A stretch of 64,000 bases of DNA from Argentina anserina (lineage: Eukaryota > Streptophyta > Magnoliopsida > Rosales > Rosaceae). Made by a program: the position numbers and the translations under genes. The DNA lies in NCBI RefSeq assembly GCF_933775445.1, contig NC_065873.1:26102001-26166000 (forward strand), given 5' to 3'. Below the pieces are notes generated by a model. That model did no database searches, was not told where the DNA came from, and saw nothing but the letters and a program-made list of their open reading frames with translations. How positions within the stretch are numbered: the first letter of the stretch is position 1; every line of letters begins with the position of its first letter. Shown piece after piece: positions 1 through 9,074 of this stretch.

Positions 1-253
1 GCAATGGACAAAATTAAGGTTTACAAAGTATTAAACAGCTGAATCAGCTTTTAGAATAACTCATTAAGACAGCAGGGAATTCTTATTCAGATGGAACTAT
101 GATTTTTTATGATGATAGGGGGAAATGTGGATTTTTATTCCTGATTCACCAAAGAAAACTGAACTATGACATTTGGTGTTTAATGTATTGTTGCTGTTAT
201 TGATCAACATAAACTGCAAGAGTTGTTTAACGGATGAGTGTCTGTCCTTACAG

Positions 254-462
254 GAACTATACACGGGTGGCAATGACAGAAAAATTTTAGTATGGTCACC
301 ATCCAGATTGATTTCTGATGAGGTGGTAAACATGATTGATTTGATGAAGTTCATGAAAACTTGGTTCCCAAGTGAATAATATAGTAATATCTTATATGTT
401 GTTTTTGGATGGAAATGCAGGATGAAGGGCCTGGTGAGGATGAAGATAACTGGAGCGACTGA
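254..462 (+). CDS. CSA: DNA excision repair protein CSA/ERCC8 homolog, last two exons (5' part outside window)
   Basis: Two short exons, 254-325 and 421-462, join in frame. The first follows a good acceptor (tccttacag) and encodes ELYTGGNDRKILVWSP, the last WD40 blade. Its donor is gtaaac at 326. The second encodes an acidic tail ending EDNWSD and a TGA. The blade followed by an acidic tail ending in NWSD is the pattern I know from plant CSA proteins, the WD40 substrate receptor of the CUL4-DDB1 ubiquitin ligase that acts in transcription-coupled nucleotide excision repair in the nucleus. Upstream exons are outside the window; bases 1-253 read as intron. The identification rests on about 38 residues, so another DWD-type WD40 protein remains possible. 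Confidence 0.72.
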
Positions 463-1204
463 CACGTCCCGAAGTTGCATGAAATGAGTATTTCAGAAGA
501 TGGAAGAAATGGAGCTCCATTACTGCAGAAAAGTGAAATAAGTTTCTTACCCTGGAGTTTTAAATTTTCTGGTTGTAACTTGACTTGCACAAATAACAAG
601 CACATAGACTGTATATACAAGTTGAGGTTTATTTGTGAAACCAGACAGAAAAATAAAAGTTATTGAAAGCAAATTTTTCCGCCGAGATAACGCTCTCCTG
701 TTTTTGGTCCGAGATAACGCTCTCCTGTTTTGAGTTTGGCTAATGAATGCTCGTTCAAAACCGGAATACTAATTATGAAAAGAAATAGCTGATGATAATC
801 ATATTGTAAGTGCAGTAGCTGATACAGGGTTACAGACACAAACTTCCTGATTATGATATTGAGGACAAACGCGTTGCATCAAATATAGAAGGAAAATTTG
901 ATGGTATATGCAGTTACTGCGTACTCATTATGAACAAACAACAACCATATTTCAGCAGTCGGTCACATATGTAATTACCTCCAGACTTGTACCATTAAGT
1001 ATCCAGTCATCCTCAGATTTGTACCCTTGAATTGCCAAGGGTTTGAAGAAGTAATTTAATAGGGAGTGGAGACCGATAAGAAAGAGGAGAAATCGTTGGT
1101 TCCTGTAAAGAGAATTTGTTCTGTCAAATGATTCTTCACTATTCGTTAATTCTGAAAAAAACAAAAAAACAAATGCTATCTTACAATGCCATAAAAACTT
1201 GTTA
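463..1204. other. 3' flanks of two convergent genes
   Basis: This is the downstream sequence of the CSA-like gene (+) and the PHD/acetyltransferase gene (-), which converge here. It must hold both 3' UTRs and poly(A) sites. Apart from a 27-bp tandem duplication I see no coding potential in it; open frames are short and unlike any family. Confidence 0.6.
682..731. repeat. 27-bp tandem duplication
   Basis: The core ccgagataacgctctcctg occurs at 682 and again at 709, a period of 27 bp with almost no divergence. It lies in the probable 3' UTR of the CSA-like gene, about 220 bp after the stop. The near identity suggests a recent slippage duplication. Confidence 0.85.
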
Positions 1205-3253
1205 TCAGTCTTCTGCCTGTGTTAATATAGAGATGCCACCAGAAGACTCATCAAGTTCCATGTTTTCTTCTAGGACTGTTGCTTCTGTTGTAGCACTCTT
1301 CTGCTTCAAAAACTTGTGACACATGATAGTACCTTGAAAGTACAGGAAAAAATAATTGACAAACTGTGGTTTTTCATCTTCAGGCATCTTCGAAAACCCA
1401 ATCGAAGTGTTAGTCCATGTATCCAGTGCAGCATGAGCAGAAGGCAAAACCAGTCTCAAGACTCCCAACTTAGTAAGCTGCTTTTCCAGCTCATTCATCA
1501 AAATTCGACACATCCCAAGTCTCCGGTGCTGGAACATGGTGGCTACAAGAGGTACTTCTGCCACTTCCCCATAGACCCTCACAGTAGCCACACAGATGAC
1601 TTCCTTATTCCTCTCCAAAAGCACAGTGTAAAAGCCTTGGAAATTCAAGCGCCTCAGCTTCGACTCTTTGTTAAACACAATGTCTTCGACGAGGTCTGTG
1701 TTTGTGTATGGATCGACAGACGGCTCAAAACACTTATGCAAAACGTTGAGAGCCGATCTGAGCTTTTTCTGAGTTTGTCTGATGTCTGTCCTGTTACCGG
1801 AGGAAGATTTCCATAGTGTCCATGTGAGATTGTTGTCACCTACTACAATTGGCTGTCCCAAAAGTCCTTTGAGCCCAGACATAATACTTTGACATTTACT
1901 GCTGCAAAACCAGTTCTGTTCACAAACCACATGATTGTTTCTCAAGCACCCAACATGGTACTTGTGCTCACACTGATCACATTTCCTAATTTCACCAGGA
2001 ATAGTTCCTTCTTCAACTTGTCCACTGCCACAGATTCCACAAGAACACGCCGGGCAGAACCATTCGCCATCTGTTACTTCACTCAAACACAAACAGCTAG
2101 CATGGAATGCAGAAGGACATCTATCACACAGAATCAGCTCACCCTCATTATGACACAAGCTGCATAAATCATCAATCTTATCCTTCTTGTTACTACTCTT
2201 AATCACCTTCTTCTCATCCTTTAAACTTTTCATCTTTTGTTGGCAATCTGCAATCGTCCTCCCATCTTCATCGAGAATGATGTTGGCACCCGGCCTGTGA
2301 TTCGTGCTACCAGCATGTGCTTCAAAAGCGGTGAGAGCAAACACCTTACTGCAACAATCACACATGATCCCTTCACGAGTAAGGTGGCCCGTGGCCAGTG
2401 GACTGTCACCGCTTCTTCTCCCACGGTAGTGCACTTTAGCATTTTGCATAACAATCTTCTGGTCTATCAAAGAAGAAACAATTGTTCTTGGACTTCGAAT
2501 CTGTAACCTTGGATGTTCTTCAAGTCTAAGCCTCTTCAACTGTGCCAGAACCTTCCTTGGTTTCTTGGGACCAAGACTGTCTATCTTCCTCTTTCTTCCT
2601 CTCTTTTTCGGCTTCGATTCAGGGGAATTAGTATACGACATTGATTCCTTACAATCTTCTTCCATAGTATAATCAGGATCAGAACTTAATGACGAATCAA
2701 CGATCTCATGTTCTTCCTCCTCCGGCGTTTTCGGCTCCCTAGGGCCAATATCAGTGCTCTGATGAACCTCCTCCGGCGCTACCGAATCAATCTTCCTCTT
2801 TCTTGCTCTCTTTTGCGCCATTACTGTATCAATTTTCCTTGGCCTTCCTCTCTTTCTTGGCGTTGTTTCGGTGGAACTTGGCCAAGTTTTTGGCTCCATA
2901 ACTACCTTACATTCTTCCAAAGGAGAATTAGGATCAGAACTATTTGAACCAATGCTTTCGAAACTGGCGTTTAGGTCGTCCAGATCCACGCAGGCTTTGC
3001 AGGCCGTTTTAAGCGAGTAGTAAAACTTTCCGGCCGGAGATTGGTACCTAAACTCAACCGGTTTATTGCCCTGAAGCCTGGCGTGCCAGAATTTCCAGCC
3101 CACGGCGGACATGTGTTTTCTGGCCGCCTCACGCACCTTCATAGATTTCTTCTCATACTTGGCCACCCCTTCCATCCACCACCGGACAGCCTCCGGGCAG
3201 AATTGGGGTTCCACGGCCACCGGAATCATTGGCACTGTTCTTCTTTTGGTCAT
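1205..3253 (-). CDS. PHD-finger GNAT acetyltransferase, IDM1-like
   Basis: A single intronless reading frame of 682 aa runs from a true ATG at 3253. Residues 10-95 match the N-terminal module of IDM1-type proteins. Residues 130-235 hold three basic KR(G/A)R-rKID-type motifs that resemble nuclear localisation or AT-hook signals. Residues 292-340 form the Cys-containing domain typical of this family. A PHD finger follows, with C364, C367, C376, C379, H384, C387, C400 and C403, then a second cysteine-rich half-finger to about 455. A GNAT fold spans roughly 530-645, with HRRLGMCR as the acetyl-CoA loop. IDM1/ROS4 in Arabidopsis is a histone H3 acetyltransferase that opens chromatin for active DNA demethylation. 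Nuclear location is expected. This copy could be IDM1 itself or one of several related PHD-GNAT proteins, so I give no symbol. Confidence 0.85.
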   Translation of the reverse strand: MTKRRTVPMIPVAVEPQFCPEAVRWWMEGVAKYEKKSMKVREAARKHMSAVGWKFWHARLQGNKPVEFRYQSPAGKFYYSLKTACKACVDLDDLNASFESIGSNSSDPNSPLEECKVVMEPKTWPSSTETTPRKRGRPRKIDTVMAQKRARKRKIDSVAPEEVHQSTDIGPREPKTPEEEEHEIVDSSLSSDPDYTMEEDCKESMSYTNSPESKPKKRGRKRKIDSLGPKKPRKVLAQLKRLRLEEHPRLQIRSPRTIVSSLIDQKIVMQNAKVHYRGRRSGDSPLATGHLTREGIMCDCCSKVFALTAFEAHAGSTNHRPGANIILDEDGRTIADCQQKMKSLKDEKKVIKSSNKKDKIDDLCSLCHNEGELILCDRCPSAFHASCLCLSEVTDGEWFCPACSCGICGSGQVEEGTIPGEIRKCDQCEHKYHVGCLRNNHVVCEQNWFCSSKCQSIMSGLKGLLGQPIVVGDNNLTWTLWKSSSGNRTDIRQTQKKLRSALNVLHKCFEPSVDPYTNTDLVEDIVFNKESKLRRLNFQGFYTVLLERNKEVICVATVRVYGEVAEVPLVATMFQHRRLGMCRILMNELEKQLTKLGVLRLVLPSAHAALDTWTNTSIGFSKMPEDEKPQFVNYFFLYFQGTIMCHKFLKQKSATTEATVLEENMELDESSGGISILTQAED

Positions 3254-3704
3254 CTTGATTCATGCAAAAGCGAAACCCTAATGGGGAGAGAATTGTAGAG
3301 GCGGTTGGGGGTAGATAAGAAAATATAACCTTGAAATAGAGTTTCTATTTGTAAAGGAAATCCATATAGAACAATCGCCTTAGGGCTTATATTCTATTTC
3401 CTCGCCCTATAAGGAAGCCTGGTGCTTATATAAAAAATCTCTTGGTACTAATCCTAATCCTCCTTAGATTATGAATGGTATTCAATAACCGCGTTGGGCC
3501 AACCCAAATTGTAACAGCCCAATTATTTTTCTAGCTCAAGAAGAGGTTCACTTGATTAGTCAAAATTTCTAATTAATTATAAATAAAAGTCTAAGAAAAT
3601 GACCCCTTCGAAAGTGTGTGGCTGATCAAGGCTTCATGTTCTGTTCTTAAAGCCCCTGTTTTCGTGTGAATCAAAATTCCAACCAATACTTGCCTAAATC
3701 CCCA
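3254..3704. promoter_or_regulatory. Shared divergent promoter region
   Basis: About 450 bp separate the start codon of the PHD/acetyltransferase gene (-) from that of the F-box gene (+), so both promoters and 5' UTRs fit in this interval. A cttatataaaaaat stretch near 3426 looks like a TATA box on the + strand. The sequence from 3320 to 3470 has the look of a retroelement LTR fragment (TATA followed by repeated aatcct words), but I cannot prove it. Confidence 0.5.
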
Positions 3705-4805
3705 ATGATATCGCCGGAGATGGACGCCGGAATATGGAGCAAGTTACCGGAGGAGGTCTTGGAGCGTATTCTCTCCATGTTACCTCTCAAAACCTTCATG
3801 GTGCTGAGGTCAACTTGCAAGCATTTCAAGTCTCTGTTATTCTCTCCCACTTTCATTTCCAAGCACTCGTCTTCCTCCTCCAATTCCTCACCCTTCTCTT
3901 CTTTTCTCATGCTTTCTCACTCCCAGTGCTACCCCTTCTTTCCTCTCTACGATTCGCCACTCGGGGCGTGGCGCAGCTTCGCTCTTTCACTCTCGGACTT
4001 GCTGCCCTGCGCTTCAGGGCCGGTCTCTCTGCTCTCCATCTCCAAAGGGCTGCTCTGTTTCTCTCTCCCCAGCTCGTCTTCCTTTGTTGTCTGTAACTTC
4101 TTGACCAAGTCATCGAGGGTGATCAACTTCCCTACCTGTCCTTTTGGTTTTGAGCTCCTTACTTTGGTTTCCACTCCACTTGGGTACAACATTTTCATGC
4201 TCTCTTCTGGGTCTTCCACCAAGACTAGAACCTTTTTGTATGATTCCAAGGTCCAATCTTGGAAAAGCTTCAGCGCATTGGATACAGTTCTCAGTGACAA
4301 TTATCATCAACAAGGTGTTCTTTTCAATGGTTATCTCTACTTCACTACCCCGGAGCCATTCTCACTAGTCAACTTTGATTTGGAGACTGGTATGTGGGAG
4401 AGACACAACACTGAACTACCCGGTGAGCTAGTTTTTGTTCGGCTAGTAAGTGATGAAGGAAATGGGAGGATGTATTTGATTGGTGGGATTGGTAGGAATG
4501 GGATTTCAAGGAGCATGAAAATCTGGGAATTGTGTGAAGGCAAGAACTGGGTGGAGTTTGACAGGGTGCCTGAAATGATGTGTAGAAAGATAATGTCAGT
4601 TTGTTACCATAATTACGAGCATCTCTATTGCTTTTGGCATCAGGGTTTGATCTGTGTTTGCTGCTACGCGTGGCCTGAGATTTTGTATTACAAGGTTTCG
4701 AGGAGGACTTGGCATTGGCTTCCGAAAAGCCCTTCAGTGCCAGAAAGATCGGCTTGCGGCTTCAGGTGGTTTTCCTTTGTGCCGGAGTTGTATGCTTCAG
4801 TGTGA
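3705..4805 (+). CDS. F-box/kelch-type protein
   Basis: An intronless frame of 366 aa starts at the first in-frame ATG, 3705, after an in-frame TAA at 3648. The open frame begins upstream with no ATG, so this start is favoured; a second Met lies five codons on. Residues about 10-52 form an F-box (IWSKLPEEVLERILSMLPLK) with the usual LP, V/L and STCKHF positions. A serine-rich linker follows, then a C-terminal region with kelch/FBA-like strands (YLYFTTPEPFSLVNFDLETG, RMYLIGGIG). Such proteins are substrate receptors of SCF ubiquitin ligases. The closest remembered relatives are the single-exon plant F-box/kelch group around At5g15710, At5g43190 and LCR (At1g27340). The target is not known from sequence. 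Confidence 0.85.
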   Translation: MISPEMDAGIWSKLPEEVLERILSMLPLKTFMVLRSTCKHFKSLLFSPTFISKHSSSSSNSSPFSSFLMLSHSQCYPFFPLYDSPLGAWRSFALSLSDLLPCASGPVSLLSISKGLLCFSLPSSSSFVVCNFLTKSSRVINFPTCPFGFELLTLVSTPLGYNIFMLSSGSSTKTRTFLYDSKVQSWKSFSALDTVLSDNYHQQGVLFNGYLYFTTPEPFSLVNFDLETGMWERHNTELPGELVFVRLVSDEGNGRMYLIGGIGRNGISRSMKIWELCEGKNWVEFDRVPEMMCRKIMSVCYHNYEHLYCFWHQGLICVCCYAWPEILYYKVSRRTWHWLPKSPSVPERSACGFRWFSFVPELYASV

Positions 4806-5457
4806 TTAGTTCGATCCAGTCCCCAATTTCTGCTTGTGAGTTTTTGTTAGTCTTTGTTTTCTTGTTTTTGATTCTGGTTCTGTACACAGCTATACTCTGT
4901 TCTTTCTTATGGGATTTGAGAATTATGTGTTGAATAATCATCACGGCCTTCAACAATGTTAAATTTGGAGTGGGAAAGCAGACTGCGCAATTAGCCTGTA
5001 AGACAGTTTCTTTGTTGCTATCAAACAACTGTCATGAGTATAGAAATTTGCAGGAGTTTGAATATTAAAAGCAAAAGTCGTCTATCTAATAAGTGTTGAT
5101 GAGGAAATTACAGCAATGGAACAAGAAGCATGTCACCTCTTCTAGTGTTCTAGGTTATCATTTTCAACTAAAGGCAACGTATGCTTGATTGCTTCAAGGT
5201 ACATAATCAAAGAAAAATATTAACAACAGAAATCTGTGAAGCAAGTTGACAAAGAGAATAACGAGGGGATGAATAACATTTAACAATATGAAAGGTTCAT
5301 TATCAATACCAAACTGCTTAACATAGTTCTATGACAACCAGGACATAGCCTACATAAAAACTAATATATAGGTTTCTATTCGAACCACACCAGAAAACTC
5401 ACAATTTGTGTGGAGCTAACCAATTGAATAATCTATCTTAAATGTCAAAATATCTTC
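4806..5457. other. Convergent 3' flanks, no gene seen
   Basis: These 650 bp lie between the stop codons of the F-box gene (+) and the VDAC gene (-). They should contain both 3' UTRs. I see no coding or repeat structure. Confidence 0.55.
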
Positions 5458-7367
5458 TCAAGGCTTGAGGGAGAGTGCCAAACCAAACTTCGGCTCCTTT
5501 TGTAATGTCTTGGTCTCTAAAGCACCAGAGAGTGTGAAGGTAGATTTGGGACTAATCTCGTGCTGCAAAAGAGCTGAAAGGTTGCCGTGGTTGTTAAGCC
5601 TTGCCTTCACTGTAGTCTGAGGATCAACCACAAACGAGCCTCCGACTGTAAGTGTGTTCTCATTTGTCGAGAATCTTCTACTTACCTCTCCCACAACAGC
5701 ACCCCCATTCAGCTTGCTTAGATGATGAAGGTATGATGCCGAAAGCGAGTCTCCTTTGTCAGCCCTACAAAATGAAAAGGAAACAATTATCTACTACACA
5801 GTAATACATATCCAGTAGTCTTTCAAACTTCTTAATCAAATCCATATCTTCATTATGAGAGATAAAACTCTCCATATTCCTCTCTCCCAGTCCGAGGGTA
5901 TCAAATTCCTAAAATGAAAATATAAACTTTGCAAAATTGATATGCAAATTTTTTTCCCTCTTACATAAGATTTACTCTCCTCAATGTAACATATAGATCA
6001 AAAAGTTGGCTAAAAAAGAGAACAAATATATCAAAGCATACAGTTCAATTATAGTGGACTAAATGTCTGGAACTTACAGAATTACTGATGCGGAGGAATC
6101 TGGCTTTGACAAGCTGACACCAGCAGTATATTTAGTGAAATTTCTGGAAACTGTTGAGTAACAACCTTCAGCTCCAAAAGCAATGGCAGGCGTACCGATG
6201 GTAGCTGAAAAGTCAATGGCAGGGGACTTGTTCAAACCAACGGCCGTTGTGAAAGCTGCATGTTCATGAAGATATTGTGCTTCCAACTGCAATTATAGAC
6301 CATATGCATGAATACGCAGCTATAATTATAAACTCATATTCCACTTCCCTCATTCAACAAAATAACATAAGTTATTACCTTGCCAGATTTGCAGTCAGGT
6401 AATTTGATTGAAGCAGTGGCTTTTGTTGAAGGCAGGATGTCTGTGACACTAAGCTTTGTTGAGACCTGCACATTACAGAGTCACCTATTAGTACAAAAAA
6501 GTCTGTTTGCATCAAACACTATACAGTATAAGGTAAACTAAACGCGGGGAAAACTTTACATTTGAATCTGTATCAACTTTGAAATCAACCACAGCATTCT
6601 GGTATTTGTACTGAGCTGCTACATTCCCGAGAGAGAGACCCCCTTTATTGGCCAAACAGGAGCTGATAGCCTAAAATCAAAGACATAATTCATGATTACT
6701 TACCACCATTACATATGCACACAAGAAATTTAATAAATTCACTACAGTCTTGCGAGAAAAAGCAGCAACAAAAATTCACTTCAGATAGGCAAGAAAAAAC
6801 TAATCCCTGCTAGCTTAACTTATTGGGGACACTCACAGGATCAACAAAACTGTGAACAAAAATAGATTTGTACCTCCACTTGTATTTGGTTAAGTTGAAA
6901 GCAACTGGGAACCGCAATATATCAAGCAAACAACAATAGGGCACCTGATAAATTCTAATTCGAAAACAGTTTAAACAATCACTGAAAAGATATATATGCG
7001 GAGGTCCGTACCTTAGCTTAAGGTACGGATTTTTTATCAACTTTTCGATTGAGTTTTCACATCTCCACCGTACAATATCTAGCTTATAATGTATAGATCA
7101 TCTCCACAAAATTTCAGCCGATTTCATGATCGTTAAGTTATCAAACTAATCAAAACCAATGGACGGATTGAATTTGCCGAACCTGAACCGTTCATATTTT
7201 GAGTAGAAAATTGAATTTATGAGTAACTTAGCTGTGATGGAATTTTGTGGAGATGATCTATACGTTATAGCCTAGATATTGGACGGTGTAGATGTGAAAA
7301 CTCGATCGAAAAGTTAGTTAAAAATGAAAATCCGTAGCTTAAAATGGTCTCCTTACCTGAAAAGCCT

Positions 7368-7400
<33 letters not shown>

Positions 7401-7674
7401 ATTCAGAAAAACAGTGAAAAGCTTCTTGGAATACAATGGGATTGAGCTTACAAGGCCAGTTTCACTGTTAGTGGTGATAATGATCTTCTGATCAGAGCTG
7501 TAATCCTTGTTGAGCAAATCTATAAAATCAGAAACAATATATCACTGACCCGAAACAAAGAAAAAATTCAAAATTCAAAATACAAAATACAAAAGTGACT
7601 GAACAGAGAGAGAGAGAGAGACCTCTGGCTCTTTTGCCAATGTCAGAGAAGAGAGCAGGGCCTTTGGTCGACAT
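5458..7674 (-). CDS. VDAC: Voltage-dependent anion channel (mitochondrial outer-membrane porin)
   Basis: Six exons give 277 aa, against about 276 for plant VDACs: 7674-7623, 7519-7452, 6670-6560, 6465-6379, 6286-6078 and 5764-5458. All junctions are GT-AG and the phases agree. The N-terminal helix reads GPALFSDIGKRARDLL. The rest is a 19-strand beta-barrel pattern that includes LPDCKSGKLEAQYLHEH. The C-terminus, LALSLKP, is the plant beta-signal form. VDAC lets ATP, ADP and small metabolites cross the mitochondrial outer membrane. VSTKLSVTDILPSTKA recalls the AtVDAC4 side of the family, but I would not assign the paralog. Intron 2 (6671-7451) is enlarged by a foldback MITE and a TA microsatellite. 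A telo-box and TATA lie upstream. Confidence 0.95.
7000..7352. mobile_element. Foldback (hairpin) MITE in VDAC intron 2
   Basis: The left arm (7000 to about 7190) and the reverse complement of the right arm (about 7170-7352) match over well over 100 bp. Shared blocks include tgagttttcacatct and gtatagatcatctccacaaa. The outer ends are ggaggtccgta and, read inward from the right, ggagaccatttt. The left arm also contains a local palindrome at 7008-7026 (gtacctta/taaggtac). I saw no clear target duplication, so the superfamily is open. Confidence 0.75.
7376..7399. repeat. (TA)n microsatellite
   Basis: A run of about twelve TA units follows the foldback element in VDAC intron 2. Confidence 0.95.
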
Positions 7675-7714
7675 AGCGAAACGAGAGAGCTAAGGAGATG
7701 AAAAAAGAACTCGG

Positions 7715-7780
7715 GGGTTTAGGGTTTATCAGATTTTGGGACACAAAGAGGGAGAGGGGGAGTTGGGGTTTATATAAAAC
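7715..7780 (-). promoter_or_regulatory. VDAC core promoter: TATA box and telo-box
   Basis: On the minus strand a TATATAAA box sits near 7770-7780, about 100 bp before the VDAC ATG. TAAACCCTAAACCC at about 7715-7728 contains the telo-box AAACCCTAA. In plants this motif is common in 5' regions of translation, mitochondrial and cell-growth genes, which fits VDAC. Confidence 0.6.
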
Positions 7781-7912
7781 CCTGGTATTCTAGATTCTTG
7801 GGGTAATGGGGTTTCTCCATTCAAAAAAAAAAGTCTTGGGGTTTGCGCTATACGACATCATCTGACCTTGCAGGAGGGGAAAAGAAAACTCGCGAATATT
7901 TTAATAAAACTC

Positions 7913-7986
7913 TGCTCTCGTTGAGAGTCGAACTCAAGACCTCCCGCTTACTAAACGGGTGCTCTAACCAACTGAGCTACGAGAGC
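7913..7986 (-). tRNA. trnT-AGU: tRNA-Thr (anticodon AGT)
   Basis: The 74-nt minus-strand sequence folds into a full cloverleaf. The acceptor GCTCTCG pairs with CGAGAGC (discriminator A). The D arm is GCTC/GAGC, the anticodon stem CCCGT/GCGGG with loop TTAGTAA gives anticodon AGT, and the T arm is TTGAG-TTCGACT-CTCAA. No intron is present. A TTTT run just past the 3' end (7906-7909 on the + strand as aaaa) is a suitable pol III terminator. It decodes ACU/ACC threonine codons after A34 is converted to inosine. It lies 240 bp upstream of the VDAC ATG. Confidence 0.96.
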
Positions 7987-9038
7987 TTGTTGTTCAACCT
8001 GCATGATTTTCTCGCTAAAGAGAATACAGACTAAGGATTATTCTGTTTTTTGTTTTGCTGAATGAACTAAAAACCAGTTGCTCGAGCAGAAAGCAAACTA
8101 GCTCTACTGTGCCTTTGGTGTGTATTCAACGTGTTTTGAAAACACATTATGTTTTCAACTGGTCCCTATGAAATTGAGTAGCAAATAGCAATGGTTTGGA
8201 AGGGTTTAACATAAGGGGTTCCAATTAGAAGTCTGTCTAAATGCAGCAAAGCATTCTGATTTGCAAGGGTCCATTGTTGTTTCCTTAAAGTCGCACATAT
8301 AAAAGTTCACTCTGGAACCTCCTTTAATTTGGATTTCATAGTTGTTGACATACATATACAGAGGAATGGAAACAAACATATATACAGAACAAAACTTGCT
8401 CCCCAAAACAATAGAAATGGGGAACTGCAGCCTATCAGTGACTTCTCATTGTTAGCACATTGAGCCTGTAATAGTGTATTGTCATTACATCACCTTGTTG
8501 TTCCTGCTTTCAGTCCATCTATATCAACAATAGCACTTCCTTCTTACAAGGATAATGCTAATAATTTAACTTGGAAGTCACAATCAAAACCCATAAGATA
8601 TTATGGGCCACTTTCTTTCTTAATTTTCTCCTTTCAGCACTTGATTGTAACATTAGAACTAAAGTATCTATAGAGAATTTTTGTTCTTGGTTGAATCCAA
8701 ATATGTTTGCTGATATTTTAGGCAAAATTCAACTCATTTTTTGGAAACTGGTTTCATCATTGAATTTTTCTTTCCTTCTTTGAGAAAAATAGAGAAACTC
8801 CCAAAGTAGGAGACCCATTTTAAGATAAACCCACACCTTTAATTTACACTCAATTCATATTTTACACCTTCCATATAAATTATATATTTATAATTAATAT
8901 TTTTATAAAGTCTAATTTTCCCTTTAGTGTCTTTTTAGCATCTTTTTATTTGAATTTGAAATTTTTAACTAAACTTGAATCTTATTAACTCTACTTCATT
9001 AATTTCATCCATAAATTTATCATAATTTAGTGACTTGA

Positions 9039-9040
<2 letters not shown>

Positions 9041-9072
<32 letters not shown>
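9041..9072. repeat. (AT)n microsatellite
   Basis: Sixteen uninterrupted AT units. Confidence 0.95.

Positions 9073-9074
<2 letters not shown>

Noticed and set aside
3666..3704. N-terminal extension of the F-box protein
   Set aside because: The frame is open but starts with GTG; the first in-frame ATG is 3705.
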